Program-made: the position numbers and the translations under genes
Notes under the pieces: model-generated
Told to the model about the DNA's origin: nothing
Database searches by the model: none
What the model saw: only the letters and a program-made list of their open reading frames with translations
NCBI GenBank assembly: GCA_900547555.1
Contig: URHG01000007.1
Coordinates: 1 to 64,000, forward strand
Direction of reading: 5' to 3'
Source of the DNA: an uncultured Porphyromonadaceae bacterium
GTDB lineage: Bacteria; Bacteroidota; Bacteroidia; Bacteroidales; UBA11471
DNA length: 64,000 nucleotides
In this document: one piece after another, positions 47,121 to 56,153 of the stretch
Layout of the letters: every line of letters begins with the position of its first letter
How positions within the stretch are numbered: position 1 is the first letter of the stretch

Positions 47121-48419
47121 ATGATAGCAGAGTTCAGCATTGAGAATTTTTTCTCCATTAAGTCGGTTCAGAAAATCAGTTTTGAACCATCGGCAGATAC
47201 TTATATGTCTGATGAGTACTCGTATGAAGTTAAGGACGGTGTAAGATTGCTGAAAGTGGGCATCATCTATGGTGCCAACGCTTCCGGTAAAACGAATATA
47301 TTAAATGCCATTGAATTTTTCAAGATGCTGGTTTTGAGAATGCCTAAAGACAGGACTGAGAAAACCGGGGTTGTCCCTTTCATGTTAGATGACACTTCAA
47401 GAAACGAAAAGACAAAGATGTCAATGGTGTTCTATATCAATCAGTCGAAGTACATTCTTAGTTTTGAATTGGATGCAAAGCATATCTATTCCGAGACATT
47501 GATTGTTTATGATTCCATTCGCCCGACCAAGCTGTACAACCGAAGTTATGATGCCGCAACAGATTCCACGACCATTGACTTTGGCGTAAACCTGAAAATG
47601 ACAAAGAAAAGCCAGGATGTGATTTCCGGCAACACTATCAATAATTGCAGTGTGCTTGCCGCATTTGGCAAAAGCAACGTGGAACGGACAAGGCTGAATG
47701 ATGTGTACGATTATTTTGCCAAGCAGGTAAAAGATGTATTGGCTCCCGGTATGTTGCTTTCGGGATATGTCAAATCACGATTGGATAAAGACGAGGCAGG
47801 AGATTTGAAGAAATTCATTTTAAATTTCCTGAAAGCGTCCGATTTCAATATAGAAGATGTGGTATTACATGAAGAGGAAGAGCTGATTACACCTGAATTG
47901 GAACAACTGATTCAGAATGCCCCTATTGATAAAGATGCAAAGGCTGAAATGCTTAGAAAGGGGAAAATTACAAATACGGAACTGACCTTCAAGCATAAGG
48001 CAGGCGATAAAGTATATGATTTGTCGGAAGAATACGAGTCCAATGGCACCATGAGGTTCTTGGGAATGGCGGTGATACTGAATTTCTTGTTAAAGACCAA
48101 TCGGTTTGTGCCCATTGATGAAGTGGAGACAAGTATTCATTATGAACTGTTGGCTTATTTCCTGAAAGTCTTTCTGGCAAACAGTAACGGAACATCCCAA
48201 ATGCTTCTGACCACACACGACATCAATCTTCTCAACGAGGATTTCATTCGCCGTGATACGATATGGTTCACCGACAAAGACGAACTTGGCGAAACTAAAA
48301 TAGTACGCCTATCTTCTTTGGGACTGCATAAGAATCTTTCCCCATACAATGCTTACAAGCAGGGAAAATTGGTAAAGTTGCCGTTCTTGGGTAGTCAGTA
48401 TATCAACCTGAATGACTAA
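47121..48419 (+). CDS. AAA ATPase of an AbiL/RloA-like defence pair
   Basis: The 432-residue ATPase has an ABC/SMC-like head: Walker A GANASGKTN near residue 51, and a late Walker B VPIDEVETSIH near 330 followed by LLTTHDINLL, the switch His region. The stretch between is helical and variable. This is the AAA_15/AAA_21 type found in OLD-like, RloA and AbiL systems, in which the ATPase controls a nuclease partner. It overlaps the RloB gene by 8 bases, implying coupled translation. The comparison to AbiL is from established family knowledge; function here is inferred. Confidence 0.88.
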   Translation: MIAEFSIENFFSIKSVQKISFEPSADTYMSDEYSYEVKDGVRLLKVGIIYGANASGKTNILNAIEFFKMLVLRMPKDRTEKTGVVPFMLDDTSRNEKTKMSMVFYINQSKYILSFELDAKHIYSETLIVYDSIRPTKLYNRSYDAATDSTTIDFGVNLKMTKKSQDVISGNTINNCSVLAAFGKSNVERTRLNDVYDYFAKQVKDVLAPGMLLSGYVKSRLDKDEAGDLKKFILNFLKASDFNIEDVVLHEEEELITPELEQLIQNAPIDKDAKAEMLRKGKITNTELTFKHKAGDKVYDLSEEYESNGTMRFLGMAVILNFLLKTNRFVPIDEVETSIHYELLAYFLKVFLANSNGTSQMLLTTHDINLLNEDFIRRDTIWFTDKDELGETKIVRLSSLGLHKNLSPYNAYKQGKLVKLPFLGSQYINLND

Positions 48420-49026
48420 TGATATGGGACGGACAGTAACAAAAAGTATCGCCATCATAGGCGAAGGAGAAACGGAATGGTTCTATTTCGATTCTCTGAG
48501 AATTGCGTGTCGCTATCCTTTCAAGGTCGCTCCGGATTTTCCGCAGCATAGCGACATCAATCATATACTGAAACTGGTAGAATCTTATTTGAACAAGCAA
48601 TATGATTATATTGTATGCCTGTTTGATATGGACAGGCTGTATCAATATCCTTCCGAAATGCAGTTGTATCAGCGGGCAAAGAAAGAGTATAGCAAGAAGA
48701 AATATGCCGGAAAGGTGATGTTTATAGAAACGAATCCTTGCACGGAATTTTGGTTCTTGCTCCATTTCTTGCCTAATGTGGCCTGTCGGCGATATGAAAG
48801 TTACGACCAACTGCTTCCCGAATTGCAGAAATACATGCCGGGATATGAAAAGACAAAACGATATTTCATACGCATCAACCTCTATAAATACCTGACAGAG
48901 AATGGTAATTTGGAACGGACGATGTTAAACTCAGAAAAGTTGTGCCAACTCTGCAAGGAATCGCCGGAGGATTTGAAGGCGTATTCGGAGGTACATAAGG
49001 TTATAAATCTGTTGAATAACGTGTAA
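48412..49026 (+). CDS. RloB-family protein (TOPRIM-like partner of the ATPase)
   Basis: The 204-residue protein has RloB/TOPRIM-like acidic motifs: IGEGETEWFYF near residue 15, CLFDMDR near 65 and NPCTEFWFLLHF near 108. These give the Glu, Asp-x-Asp and later Glu of a metal-binding nuclease-like fold. RloB proteins accompany AAA ATPases in defence loci (AbiL-like). The ATG at 48412 overlaps the ATPase stop; another ATG at 48424 is possible. Confidence 0.87.
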   Translation: MTNDMGRTVTKSIAIIGEGETEWFYFDSLRIACRYPFKVAPDFPQHSDINHILKLVESYLNKQYDYIVCLFDMDRLYQYPSEMQLYQRAKKEYSKKKYAGKVMFIETNPCTEFWFLLHFLPNVACRRYESYDQLLPELQKYMPGYEKTKRYFIRINLYKYLTENGNLERTMLNSEKLCQLCKESPEDLKAYSEVHKVINLLNNV

Positions 49027-49094
49027 AAGAGGTATTATATATTTCACTAATAAATGCTAAATAGAATATTAACACCATATAAATAAAAGCAAGT

Positions 49095-50798
49095 ATGTCA
49101 AATAAAAATCTTACAAATAATCAACTTCTACTCAAAGAAATAATATCTCAAGAATATGAAGACAACAATCAATTTGCCTCACTTGATACTTTTTTTGAAT
49201 TATTTTCAGCGGGTCAAATATTAAAAGATTACGCATTTAGTAATGAAGAAATAGAAAGTGGCCTTACAGGCGGAGGAAATGATGGCGGTTGTGATACTGC
49301 CTACGTTCTCTTAAATAATGAAATTATTACTTCTGACCAAATAGAATCTCTTGACTGTCCCAAGGGTTCATCTTTGCAGTTTATTATAATCCAGTCTAAG
49401 AATACATTGGGTTTTGGTGAAGATGCTATTATGAAATGGAAAACAATATCAGATAATTTGTTAGAAATGTCTAATGACATAAACCAATATAAAGAAAGAT
49501 ATAGCGAGGGAATCAGAGATGTTTTCGTTTTGTTTCGCGACGCAATGACAAAATTAATCACTAAGCAACTTAAAGTTTCTTTTAAGTATTATTACGTAAC
49601 CTTGGGAATTGAAGTACATCCAAATGTATTGGCTCAGGCAGACGAACTTAAAGATATTGTCCGAAAGAAATACCCTAGTGCTACAATTTCTGTACAGTTT
49701 GTAACAGCAGACGAACTAATGTTATTATATAATAGTGAACCTGATGTTAACATAACTATAACTTTAGCCGACCAAGCTATTACACTTGGTAAACAGAATG
49801 AATATGTGACACTAATAAATATAGCAAACTACTATAAATTCATTACAGACTCCTCTGGTAATCTATTAAAAGGTATTTTTGAATCTAATGTTCGTGATTA
49901 CCAAGGGAATAATTCGGTAAATTCATGCATAGCAAACACCTTAAAGAATAAAAACGCAGAGGATTTTTGGTGGTTAAATAATGGTATTACCATATTGTCT
50001 GATAAAATCACGCCAATTACAAGCAAACAGTTATCTATTGATAATCCTGAAATCGTTAATGGACTTCAAACGTCCACGGAGATATATAATTATTTTTCAG
50101 AAAACAAAGATAAGTTAGATAGTGAAAATAGGAATGTGCTTGTAAGATTTATAGTTCCAGATACAGAAGAGGTTCGTGATGATATTATATTTGCAACTAA
50201 TAATCAAACCAATATCCCAAAATCTTCACTCAGAGTTACAGATGCAATACATCTCCAAATAGAGATGTTCTGTAAAACGAGAGGTTTATATTATGATAGG
50301 AGAAAGAATTATTATAAAAATCTCAAGAAAAAAGCTACAGATATTATTAGTGTATCTTTCTTGGCTCAGTGTCTAATAACCCTATTATTAAGAAAACCAG
50401 ATTTTGCTCGAGCACGACCATCAACATTGCTTACGGATGATAGAACATATAATCAATTATATGCTGAGAATGGTAATTTATTAGTCTATTATAATGTTGG
50501 CAAACTCGGAAAGAAGGTGCAAGGCAATTTACGCAAGACGCCAGATTGGACCTCATCTGAAAAAAATGATGTACTATTTTATGTGCTATATGGTGTTGTT
50601 ATAAAATTATTAGGTAAAACAGATATTAAACCTGTTGATATTGTAAACATAGACTTAAATACAGTATCAGAAGAATTTATTGATTCAATAAAATGGAAGG
50701 TATATCATAAATACAAGGAATTGGGAGGCGATGGCCGTATTGCTAAAAGTCCTAATTTTATAACCTATATAGATAAAATTATAGGGGATAACGAATAA
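49095..50798 (+). CDS. AIPR (abortive infection phage resistance) family protein
   Basis: The 567-residue protein carries the AIPR signature FWWLNNGITILSDKI near residue 290, preceded by VRDYQGNNSVNSCIANTL and followed by NPEIVNGLQTSTEIYN. The N-terminal 200 residues show GGGNDGGCDTAYV and IIQSKNTLGF, resembling a PD-(D/E)xK nuclease core (Asp then Gln-x-Lys), so DNA or RNA cleavage is possible. It begins 68 bases after the RloB gene with no clear promoter, so it may be co-transcribed. It is markedly more A+T rich than its neighbours, suggesting separate acquisition. Confidence 0.88.
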   Translation: MSNKNLTNNQLLLKEIISQEYEDNNQFASLDTFFELFSAGQILKDYAFSNEEIESGLTGGGNDGGCDTAYVLLNNEIITSDQIESLDCPKGSSLQFIIIQSKNTLGFGEDAIMKWKTISDNLLEMSNDINQYKERYSEGIRDVFVLFRDAMTKLITKQLKVSFKYYYVTLGIEVHPNVLAQADELKDIVRKKYPSATISVQFVTADELMLLYNSEPDVNITITLADQAITLGKQNEYVTLINIANYYKFITDSSGNLLKGIFESNVRDYQGNNSVNSCIANTLKNKNAEDFWWLNNGITILSDKITPITSKQLSIDNPEIVNGLQTSTEIYNYFSENKDKLDSENRNVLVRFIVPDTEEVRDDIIFATNNQTNIPKSSLRVTDAIHLQIEMFCKTRGLYYDRRKNYYKNLKKKATDIISVSFLAQCLITLLLRKPDFARARPSTLLTDDRTYNQLYAENGNLLVYYNVGKLGKKVQGNLRKTPDWTSSEKNDVLFYVLYGVVIKLLGKTDIKPVDIVNIDLNTVSEEFIDSIKWKVYHKYKELGGDGRIAKSPNFITYIDKIIGDNE

Positions 50799-50872
50799 TA
50801 TAATATTGTGGATTTTCCTATAAATTGTATCAAGGAATGTACTCTATATTATTTATGAAGCAAATGAGTTTT

Positions 50873-50905
50873 AACGAGGGCAATAGTATGACGCTTGCCC
50901 TCGTT
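50873..50905. terminator. Bidirectional terminator between AIPR and helicase-methylase genes
   Basis: 11-bp arms AACGAGGGCAA and TTGCCCTCGTT followed by TATTTTT, between convergent genes. Confidence 0.88.
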
Positions 50906-50910
50906 TATTT

Positions 50911-53900
50911 TTACATCGGTTTTATCATTGATTCTATGAAAGTAATTTCTTCTTCTGAAAGTTCGTATTTCGCATAGAGTTGTCGGTCAATTTCGGCAAC
51001 ACTCTTTTCCCAATCAATGTCGGATTTTGAGGTAAAGTCTTGCAACGGAACAAAACGCCACGTTTCTTTACTATTATCTTGTGTAACTTTCAATATTCCA
51101 AGCAATGTTCTGGCAAATTTAGATTTGACATATTTCAGAGCAGCCATAGCTTCTGTTTGTTCATTAAATGTACCAATCCCTATAAAGGATTGCGTATAAC
51201 CGATTAACGGTTCACCGATTAACGGAGTTGACAGCACCTCTCCTATAGCTCCAGTACCATTACTTTTAGGAACTATAACTTTCCATTTACCTAAACAAGG
51301 ATGGTCTTCGATGAATGACGAATTTATCCATCTAATCTCTCTGACATTCTTTATCAAACCAAGCATTTCAATATCCTCAGCCTGCATTTTTTGCACATGG
51401 AATATTTCACTAAGCCCAAAAATGGAAGTAGTTAAACGACGTTCATTACCATTGCTGCCAATTCTCGATTTTAATTCTGGATGTTCTTTATAAAGAATGC
51501 TTAAATCAAATTTGTTTTGCGGATATATAATGTTGCTTAAAGGAGTAAAGGTCTCATTATTAGCGACCACCTTTCGGTAAATACCATTAAGTTCTGAATA
51601 TGCTGTAAATGAGCCAATCTTTCCAAAAGAGTAATTAGCGTCACGATAGCATACAGCAACACCTCCTTTTATATCAACATTTGGGAAAACATCTGTACTT
51701 TTTGCTTTATACCATATTATCTTAAAATGCTCATCGTTAAGCATTTTAAGATTCCAATCATGGGGTGTCTTGCCTGCATCAAACAGATAACGTGCGGGAG
51801 TAATAAGAGTAGCCTTGTCTGATATTCTAAATGAGACATCCATAAAATAGTTGTAAACTGGAGTGTCGCTTGTCCGTTCTGTTATTATCTGATACGGTGG
51901 ATTCCCCACTATCGCATTGATTTTCATATTCTTTATTCCTGTTCTGTCCGTAATAAATTTATCTACCTGCTTGATAAAATGTTCCGGTTTGTTTTTGATT
52001 TGATTGATTAAGTCCTCGAAGTATCGGGTGTTTACCTTTGCTTTTCGGAAACCTATAAGGGTGCGTTTGGTAATGCTCTTTGCCATCGGAGTTTTGCAGA
52101 TGACAAAGATGTTTTCAGCCACTACCTTGTCCCATATTCGTTGTTCATCTTCGATACTTGACACCGAAAATAATGAGTTCTTGACCCTTGTGCGATAAAT
52201 GCTATATGCCATATAAAGAGGATATAATCCAGACTTTGAATTTATTTCAAGGATTCGTGAATCTGGGGCAAACACATTGGCTGTCACTTCGCCACGGTCA
52301 ATGAAACGAGGGTCGGACAAGGTGGTTTCATAGTCCTTTTCAAAGAAGTTATATCCTCCCAAACAATCGCCAAGGTGCATGTTCACCACACGCCAAGGCG
52401 TAAGCACCGTTTCCTTGTCGGGATTGCGGAACGTGCTGAATATATCCGTTATACGCTCGATGCGTTCCTCCACACTAAGTTTGTCCGCGGCACGAGCCAT
52501 GGCACGGATGCGCTTGCCTGCCGCACAGAATATCTCCGGATCGTAATATTTCTTTATGCTGTTGAACTTCTGTTTGGTTACGCCTTTGGGCATGAACTCC
52601 TCCCATGACTGAGAGTCAATGAGGGAAGCGAAGTTGTCAATGGTTATCTCTTGTGATTCATCTTGTAACTCTGCACCGTAGATAAGCAACGGCATACGGA
52701 TGGAGATACCCCGAAGAATGGAGATGGCAGCCTCGCGGTTCTCCTTTTTCTTCTTTAGTTCCGCGAGACGCTGCTTTTCTTCCTCTGTCAATGGTTGCTT
52801 GTCCCTGCCTCTCTTCTTGGATTTCTTTTCAAGGTCTTCAAGTTCCTCGTATTGCTCATCGGTCAGTCCTTGGTTGTTGATGTCCACCTGATTGGTCTTT
52901 GGCATTGCCTTGGTTTGGCCGATAATCTTTTTCAGGTCGTCAAACTCCTGCAATTCCAAGTCGTTGAGCTTCATCAACTCGTCATTATACAGGCTCCTGT
53001 CCTCGAAACCGTTGCGGACAACCCTTTCCACATAAACACGTTTAAGCTGTTCCAACATCTTGGGTACATCGAACTGGCTCATCTTGGAGCCTTCGATGGA
53101 GATAATCGGACAGAAGTTCAGGAACTCGCCCATAATCTTACGGTCGTTGCCGCTGGTCTTTCCTGCCTTGGCAGAAATCTTTGCTGTCTCGGCAATGACT
53201 TTCAGTGTTCTGTCAGGAGCGAAGTCAAACACATAACACTGCTCTTTGACCCTTCCGTTGATGGTGGCAGGTGTCTGCACACGGAAGATGGTCTGCATAT
53301 AACTTGATGTGGCGGTATTATAAGAGCCGGACAACATGAATACGCCCGTCCACGCCTTGACACTGACACCCGTGGTCAATCGTCCGCAAGACAAGGTAAT
53401 GGTACGGGTGGCATCAGGGTCTTTGCCGATGGCTTCTTCCACCGCAGCAAGAGCATCCTTGCTCTCTTCGTCCTCGTCACCGTCTCCTGCCACATTCACC
53501 ACCTTGAAATGCTGGAATACAGGATGTGATTGTAGTAAAGCACTCATGGCACGAGCCTCCTTCACACCCGGCAACATCCATAGCGTATGACGGAAGATGT
53601 TGCGGTATTCCTCGTTGGCAAACGGATAGCAACTGTCCTTGTCCTCCTTGGAGATAAGATTCAAAAATGCCTTCACATCTTTTTCATGGATGAAAGTTCC
53701 GTTATCATTGACCCGAAAAAACTCTCGGAAGTTGAAAGCCACATCTTCATCCACGAACTCATGGAGTAAGCGTCCAAGGTCGTAGGTATAGATGTTCATC
53801 GTAGGTAGAGAGGCGTATGGATTCGGATCACCGAAATGGGTCAAATCCCATGAAGCCTTTGCCCGTTGCTCCATCACATAGTCCCAAGTGTAAATCTCGT

Positions 53901-54879
53901 CCTCCTTGAAGTCGTCCAACAGGTTGAACGGAGTGCCGGAAAGTCGCAGTATCTTTGTATTTGCTTTTGTCAGTTCCTGCATGACAGCCTTGCCGAGTTC
54001 CGTCTGTGTCCCTTCGTGCGCCTCGTCCACGATGATGCAATCCCAAGCTGTGGCAAACACTTCATTGTTCTTGTCGAAGTTGCCGCCCACAAGTTCAGAA
54101 CCGCGCAAATCCTGCATGGAAGCGAAATACACATATTGGCATTTGCCCTGTTTTGCTCTCGCTTCAAGTGAAGCATGGCTGTCACCATTGTTCTTTGAGC
54201 CGTATGCAAAACAGGGACAGTCATAGAATATCTTGCCGAAATCCTCGAACCAGCCGCTATCCACCACAGGGCGATGAGTAAGAATCAAAGTGCGGCTGAA
54301 ATCCATGTCTTTCACCACCTGCAAGGCCGACAATGTCTTGCCGAAACGCATCTTGGCGTTCCAAAGCATCTGGTTACTTTTCCTGAATTGCTTCTTGGTC
54401 TTTTCGATGGCTTCCCGTTGTTCGGGACGGAACACAATCGGTGTTTGGTCGTGTGAGACTTCGGCAGAAGACAACGATTCCCGACCTTCCTTTACGGCTG
54501 TTATTGCCCGCTTGACGGTTTCAAGGTCGGTGATGAACCACTCGTTGGCTTTGTTCTCGGTATCGAATATCTTTTTCCTAATGCCGGAACGTTCCAAAAC
54601 GCTATGTACTTCCTTGTCGTTGAAAGAGCACAAGCCCTTTTTGCTGTTGTATATCGTAAGTTCCGTATATAAGAGGTCGTATGCAATGCCTGCCGTTTGC
54701 GTATATTGGTTGATACGTTTCTTCGCGGACTCGTTGAGAGCCTTGCTGTTCGGAGCAAGACCGAAGACATTGTCATTGTCACAAGTGGCCTCGCCCACTT
54801 TCAGGCATCCCCTGTGTGCAGCATCATTGATGCGGAACACATATATCAGTTTTAATTTTAGTGAAGATGTGAATTTCAT
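50911..54879 (-). CDS. GIY-YIG-like/DEAH-helicase/Eco57I-type methylase fusion protein
   Basis: The 1322-residue protein has three parts. Residues 1 to about 118 resemble a T5orf172/GIY-YIG-like nuclease domain (LIYVFRIND, CLKVGEA, DKEVHSVLE at 90, NEWF at 112). Residues 150 to about 640 form an SF2 helicase: AKMRFGKTLSAL (Walker A), IIVDEAHEG at 282, LSGTPFNL near 314 and QTIFRVQTPA. After a charged coiled linker, the C-terminal half has ILEINSKSGLYPLYMAYS (weak motif I) and IVGNPPYQI near 991, the catalytic NPPY of N6-adenine methylases, then a likely recognition region ending KYELSEEEITFIESM. It would thus combine cutting, translocation and modification. It lies 6 bases after the MTase-like subunit gene. 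Confidence 0.87.
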   Translation of the reverse strand: MKFTSSLKLKLIYVFRINDAAHRGCLKVGEATCDNDNVFGLAPNSKALNESAKKRINQYTQTAGIAYDLLYTELTIYNSKKGLCSFNDKEVHSVLERSGIRKKIFDTENKANEWFITDLETVKRAITAVKEGRESLSSAEVSHDQTPIVFRPEQREAIEKTKKQFRKSNQMLWNAKMRFGKTLSALQVVKDMDFSRTLILTHRPVVDSGWFEDFGKIFYDCPCFAYGSKNNGDSHASLEARAKQGKCQYVYFASMQDLRGSELVGGNFDKNNEVFATAWDCIIVDEAHEGTQTELGKAVMQELTKANTKILRLSGTPFNLLDDFKEDEIYTWDYVMEQRAKASWDLTHFGDPNPYASLPTMNIYTYDLGRLLHEFVDEDVAFNFREFFRVNDNGTFIHEKDVKAFLNLISKEDKDSCYPFANEEYRNIFRHTLWMLPGVKEARAMSALLQSHPVFQHFKVVNVAGDGDEDEESKDALAAVEEAIGKDPDATRTITLSCGRLTTGVSVKAWTGVFMLSGSYNTATSSYMQTIFRVQTPATINGRVKEQCYVFDFAPDRTLKVIAETAKISAKAGKTSGNDRKIMGEFLNFCPIISIEGSKMSQFDVPKMLEQLKRVYVERVVRNGFEDRSLYNDELMKLNDLELQEFDDLKKIIGQTKAMPKTNQVDINNQGLTDEQYEELEDLEKKSKKRGRDKQPLTEEEKQRLAELKKKKENREAAISILRGISIRMPLLIYGAELQDESQEITIDNFASLIDSQSWEEFMPKGVTKQKFNSIKKYYDPEIFCAAGKRIRAMARAADKLSVEERIERITDIFSTFRNPDKETVLTPWRVVNMHLGDCLGGYNFFEKDYETTLSDPRFIDRGEVTANVFAPDSRILEINSKSGLYPLYMAYSIYRTRVKNSLFSVSSIEDEQRIWDKVVAENIFVICKTPMAKSITKRTLIGFRKAKVNTRYFEDLINQIKNKPEHFIKQVDKFITDRTGIKNMKINAIVGNPPYQIITERTSDTPVYNYFMDVSFRISDKATLITPARYLFDAGKTPHDWNLKMLNDEHFKIIWYKAKSTDVFPNVDIKGGVAVCYRDANYSFGKIGSFTAYSELNGIYRKVVANNETFTPLSNIIYPQNKFDLSILYKEHPELKSRIGSNGNERRLTTSIFGLSEIFHVQKMQAEDIEMLGLIKNVREIRWINSSFIEDHPCLGKWKVIVPKSNGTGAIGEVLSTPLIGEPLIGYTQSFIGIGTFNEQTEAMAALKYVKSKFARTLLGILKVTQDNSKETWRFVPLQDFTSKSDIDWEKSVAEIDRQLYAKYELSEEEITFIESMIKPM

Positions 54880-54885
54880 ACTGCA

Positions 54886-55902
54886 CTATTTTATGAGGTC
54901 GATAAATCGGATTCGTTTTCCCATCTTTCCCGCTTCAGGGTCTTTGGCCCGCCAGTCCTTGATTTGGCAATAGATACCATTATGCCTGCGGATGTCATCT
55001 TTCTGACAGCCTTCGCATTGACTGACTTCTTCCCTTGTCCCGAACAAGTCGGCTACAATAGTCCGGCGTTCACCGCAACTGTTTGGGATGACACCTTTAA
55101 GCCCGTCCATCTGCCAGACGTTCCATGAAATGATGTAGGCGATATAATTGATGGATTTCAACAAGGGTCGCTTGCCGAACTTTTGTTGATAGTATTCGAT
55201 AAAGGAAATAAGCATGGATTCACGGGCAATCAGCAAGTTATCGCCTTGCCATTCGTAAGCGTAAATGCTCTTATACGCTTCCTGTACCCATTCCAACCAT
55301 TTGCCGGAAGTTTCCGTATTTTCGCCTACAATCCGCAACTTGCGGTCAAGCAGCCCGATACGCTGTTCTAAGGGAATAGCCTCCCCCGTTGTGGTGTCAT
55401 ATCTGCTTATAATATACGGGGCTTCCCCGCAGGTTATCTCCAATCGGTTGTCACGTACATAATCTTTCCAAGTCTTACCTTCCGGAAATTGAATTTTCTC
55501 TGAGTTGGGTCTCCACCGATGACAACCCTGTTCGTCGGTGTACTCCGTATTGAACACATCCTTTCTTCCAAACCATGCTTCATCGATCAGGTTGTTCTGC
55601 GCATTGCATATCCATGACGGAGTGAACACCTCTGCCATTTCTCGCGAACGTGCGGTTTGGGTGTCACGACTTTTGAGAATACGCGGCATGATGACATGCC
55701 CGTTATCTCCAGTAATAAGACAGGGAAGAATTGGCGAATCATATTGATACCCTTCGCCCAGATATTCATAATCGGAAGTAGCCCAAAAGATATTGCGCTG
55801 AATATCCTCCTTGCTCGTCGTATGGTCTTTGAGCAGGATATTCAACAGTTCGGGCGAAAGCCGAAAGATACTATCTTCCAATATATCAACTTCAACAGGC
55901 AT
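54886..55902 (-). CDS. MTase-like subunit (SAM-binding half) of the two-gene system
   Basis: The 338-residue protein looks like the first half of an N6-adenine methyltransferase. It has REMAEVFTPSWICN at 88 (the FTP motif-X element), RLEITCGEAPYIISRYD at 153 (motif I-like) and YEWQGDNLLIARESML near 216, but no NPPY or DPPY motif. A Cys cluster (CEGC at 296, C312) near the end may bind zinc. The partner protein has NPPY but only a weak motif I, so the two may complement each other. It is the first gene of the operon, starting only 20 bases from the left inverted repeat of the putative invertible promoter. Confidence 0.78.
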   Translation of the reverse strand: MPVEVDILEDSIFRLSPELLNILLKDHTTSKEDIQRNIFWATSDYEYLGEGYQYDSPILPCLITGDNGHVIMPRILKSRDTQTARSREMAEVFTPSWICNAQNNLIDEAWFGRKDVFNTEYTDEQGCHRWRPNSEKIQFPEGKTWKDYVRDNRLEITCGEAPYIISRYDTTTGEAIPLEQRIGLLDRKLRIVGENTETSGKWLEWVQEAYKSIYAYEWQGDNLLIARESMLISFIEYYQQKFGKRPLLKSINYIAYIISWNVWQMDGLKGVIPNSCGERRTIVADLFGTREEVSQCEGCQKDDIRRHNGIYCQIKDWRAKDPEAGKMGKRIRFIDLIK

Positions 55903-55922
55903 TTTATATCGGGTTTATGAGT

Positions 55923-55938
55923 ATCTCTTGATAAGAGA
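55923..55938 (+). repeat. Left inverted repeat of the putative invertible segment
   Basis: ATCTCTTGATAAGAGA. It is the exact reverse complement of the copy at 56099-56114. Inside it TCTCTT and AAGAGA form half-sites around an asymmetric GAT centre. Confidence 0.85.
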
Positions 55939-55955
55939 GCCATCCCGAAGAAATA

Positions 55956-55974
55956 AGCACTAATAATCAGTGCT
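55956..55974. repeat. Small hairpin within the invertible segment
   Basis: Arms AGCACT and AGTGCT with a 7-base loop, near the end opposite the promoter. It could act as an operator or weak terminator. Confidence 0.5.
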
Positions 55975-56076
55975 ATAAGAACCCGATTTGACGGATTTAC
56001 AAAACAGATCCTCGCAAAATACCTTTCATATATCATTATAAATGAGGATTGAACACGGTTTTTGAAATATTATGCG

Positions 56077-56084
56077 TACCTTTG
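56077..56084 (+). promoter_or_regulatory. -7 box inside the invertible segment
   Basis: TACCTTTG matches TAnnTTTG and ends 14 bases before the right inverted repeat, a position like that in known Bacteroides invertible promoters. There is no well-spaced TTTG -33 element. Confidence 0.6.
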
Positions 56085-56098
56085 CGAAATAAACTATA

Positions 56099-56114
56099 TC
56101 TCTTATCAAGAGAT
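56099..56114 (+). repeat. Right inverted repeat of the putative invertible segment
   Basis: TCTCTTATCAAGAGAT, reverse complement of 55923-55938; the centre reads ATC in place of GAT, giving the two sites opposite polarity. Confidence 0.85.
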
Positions 56115-56153
56115 TCGTCTTTTCGCTCAACACATTTCACCATAAATATCCGG

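Larger units (their letters stand above)
55939..56098. promoter_or_regulatory. Putative 160-bp invertible promoter segment
   Basis: The segment is bounded by 16-bp inverted repeats and contains one good Bacteroidota -7 box reading rightward, away from the adjacent reverse-strand operon. Inversion would put this box about 51 bases before the MTase-like subunit start and aim it at the operon. No TAnnTTTG box reads leftward in the present orientation, so the state seen here is probably OFF. A tyrosine recombinase gene lies 40 bp to the right. Confidence 0.7.

Noticed and set aside
55923..56114. The two repeats as simple operator palindromes for a repressor
   Set aside because: Not fully excluded; set below the invertible-promoter reading because of the opposite-polarity centres, the neighbouring recombinase and the promoter between them.
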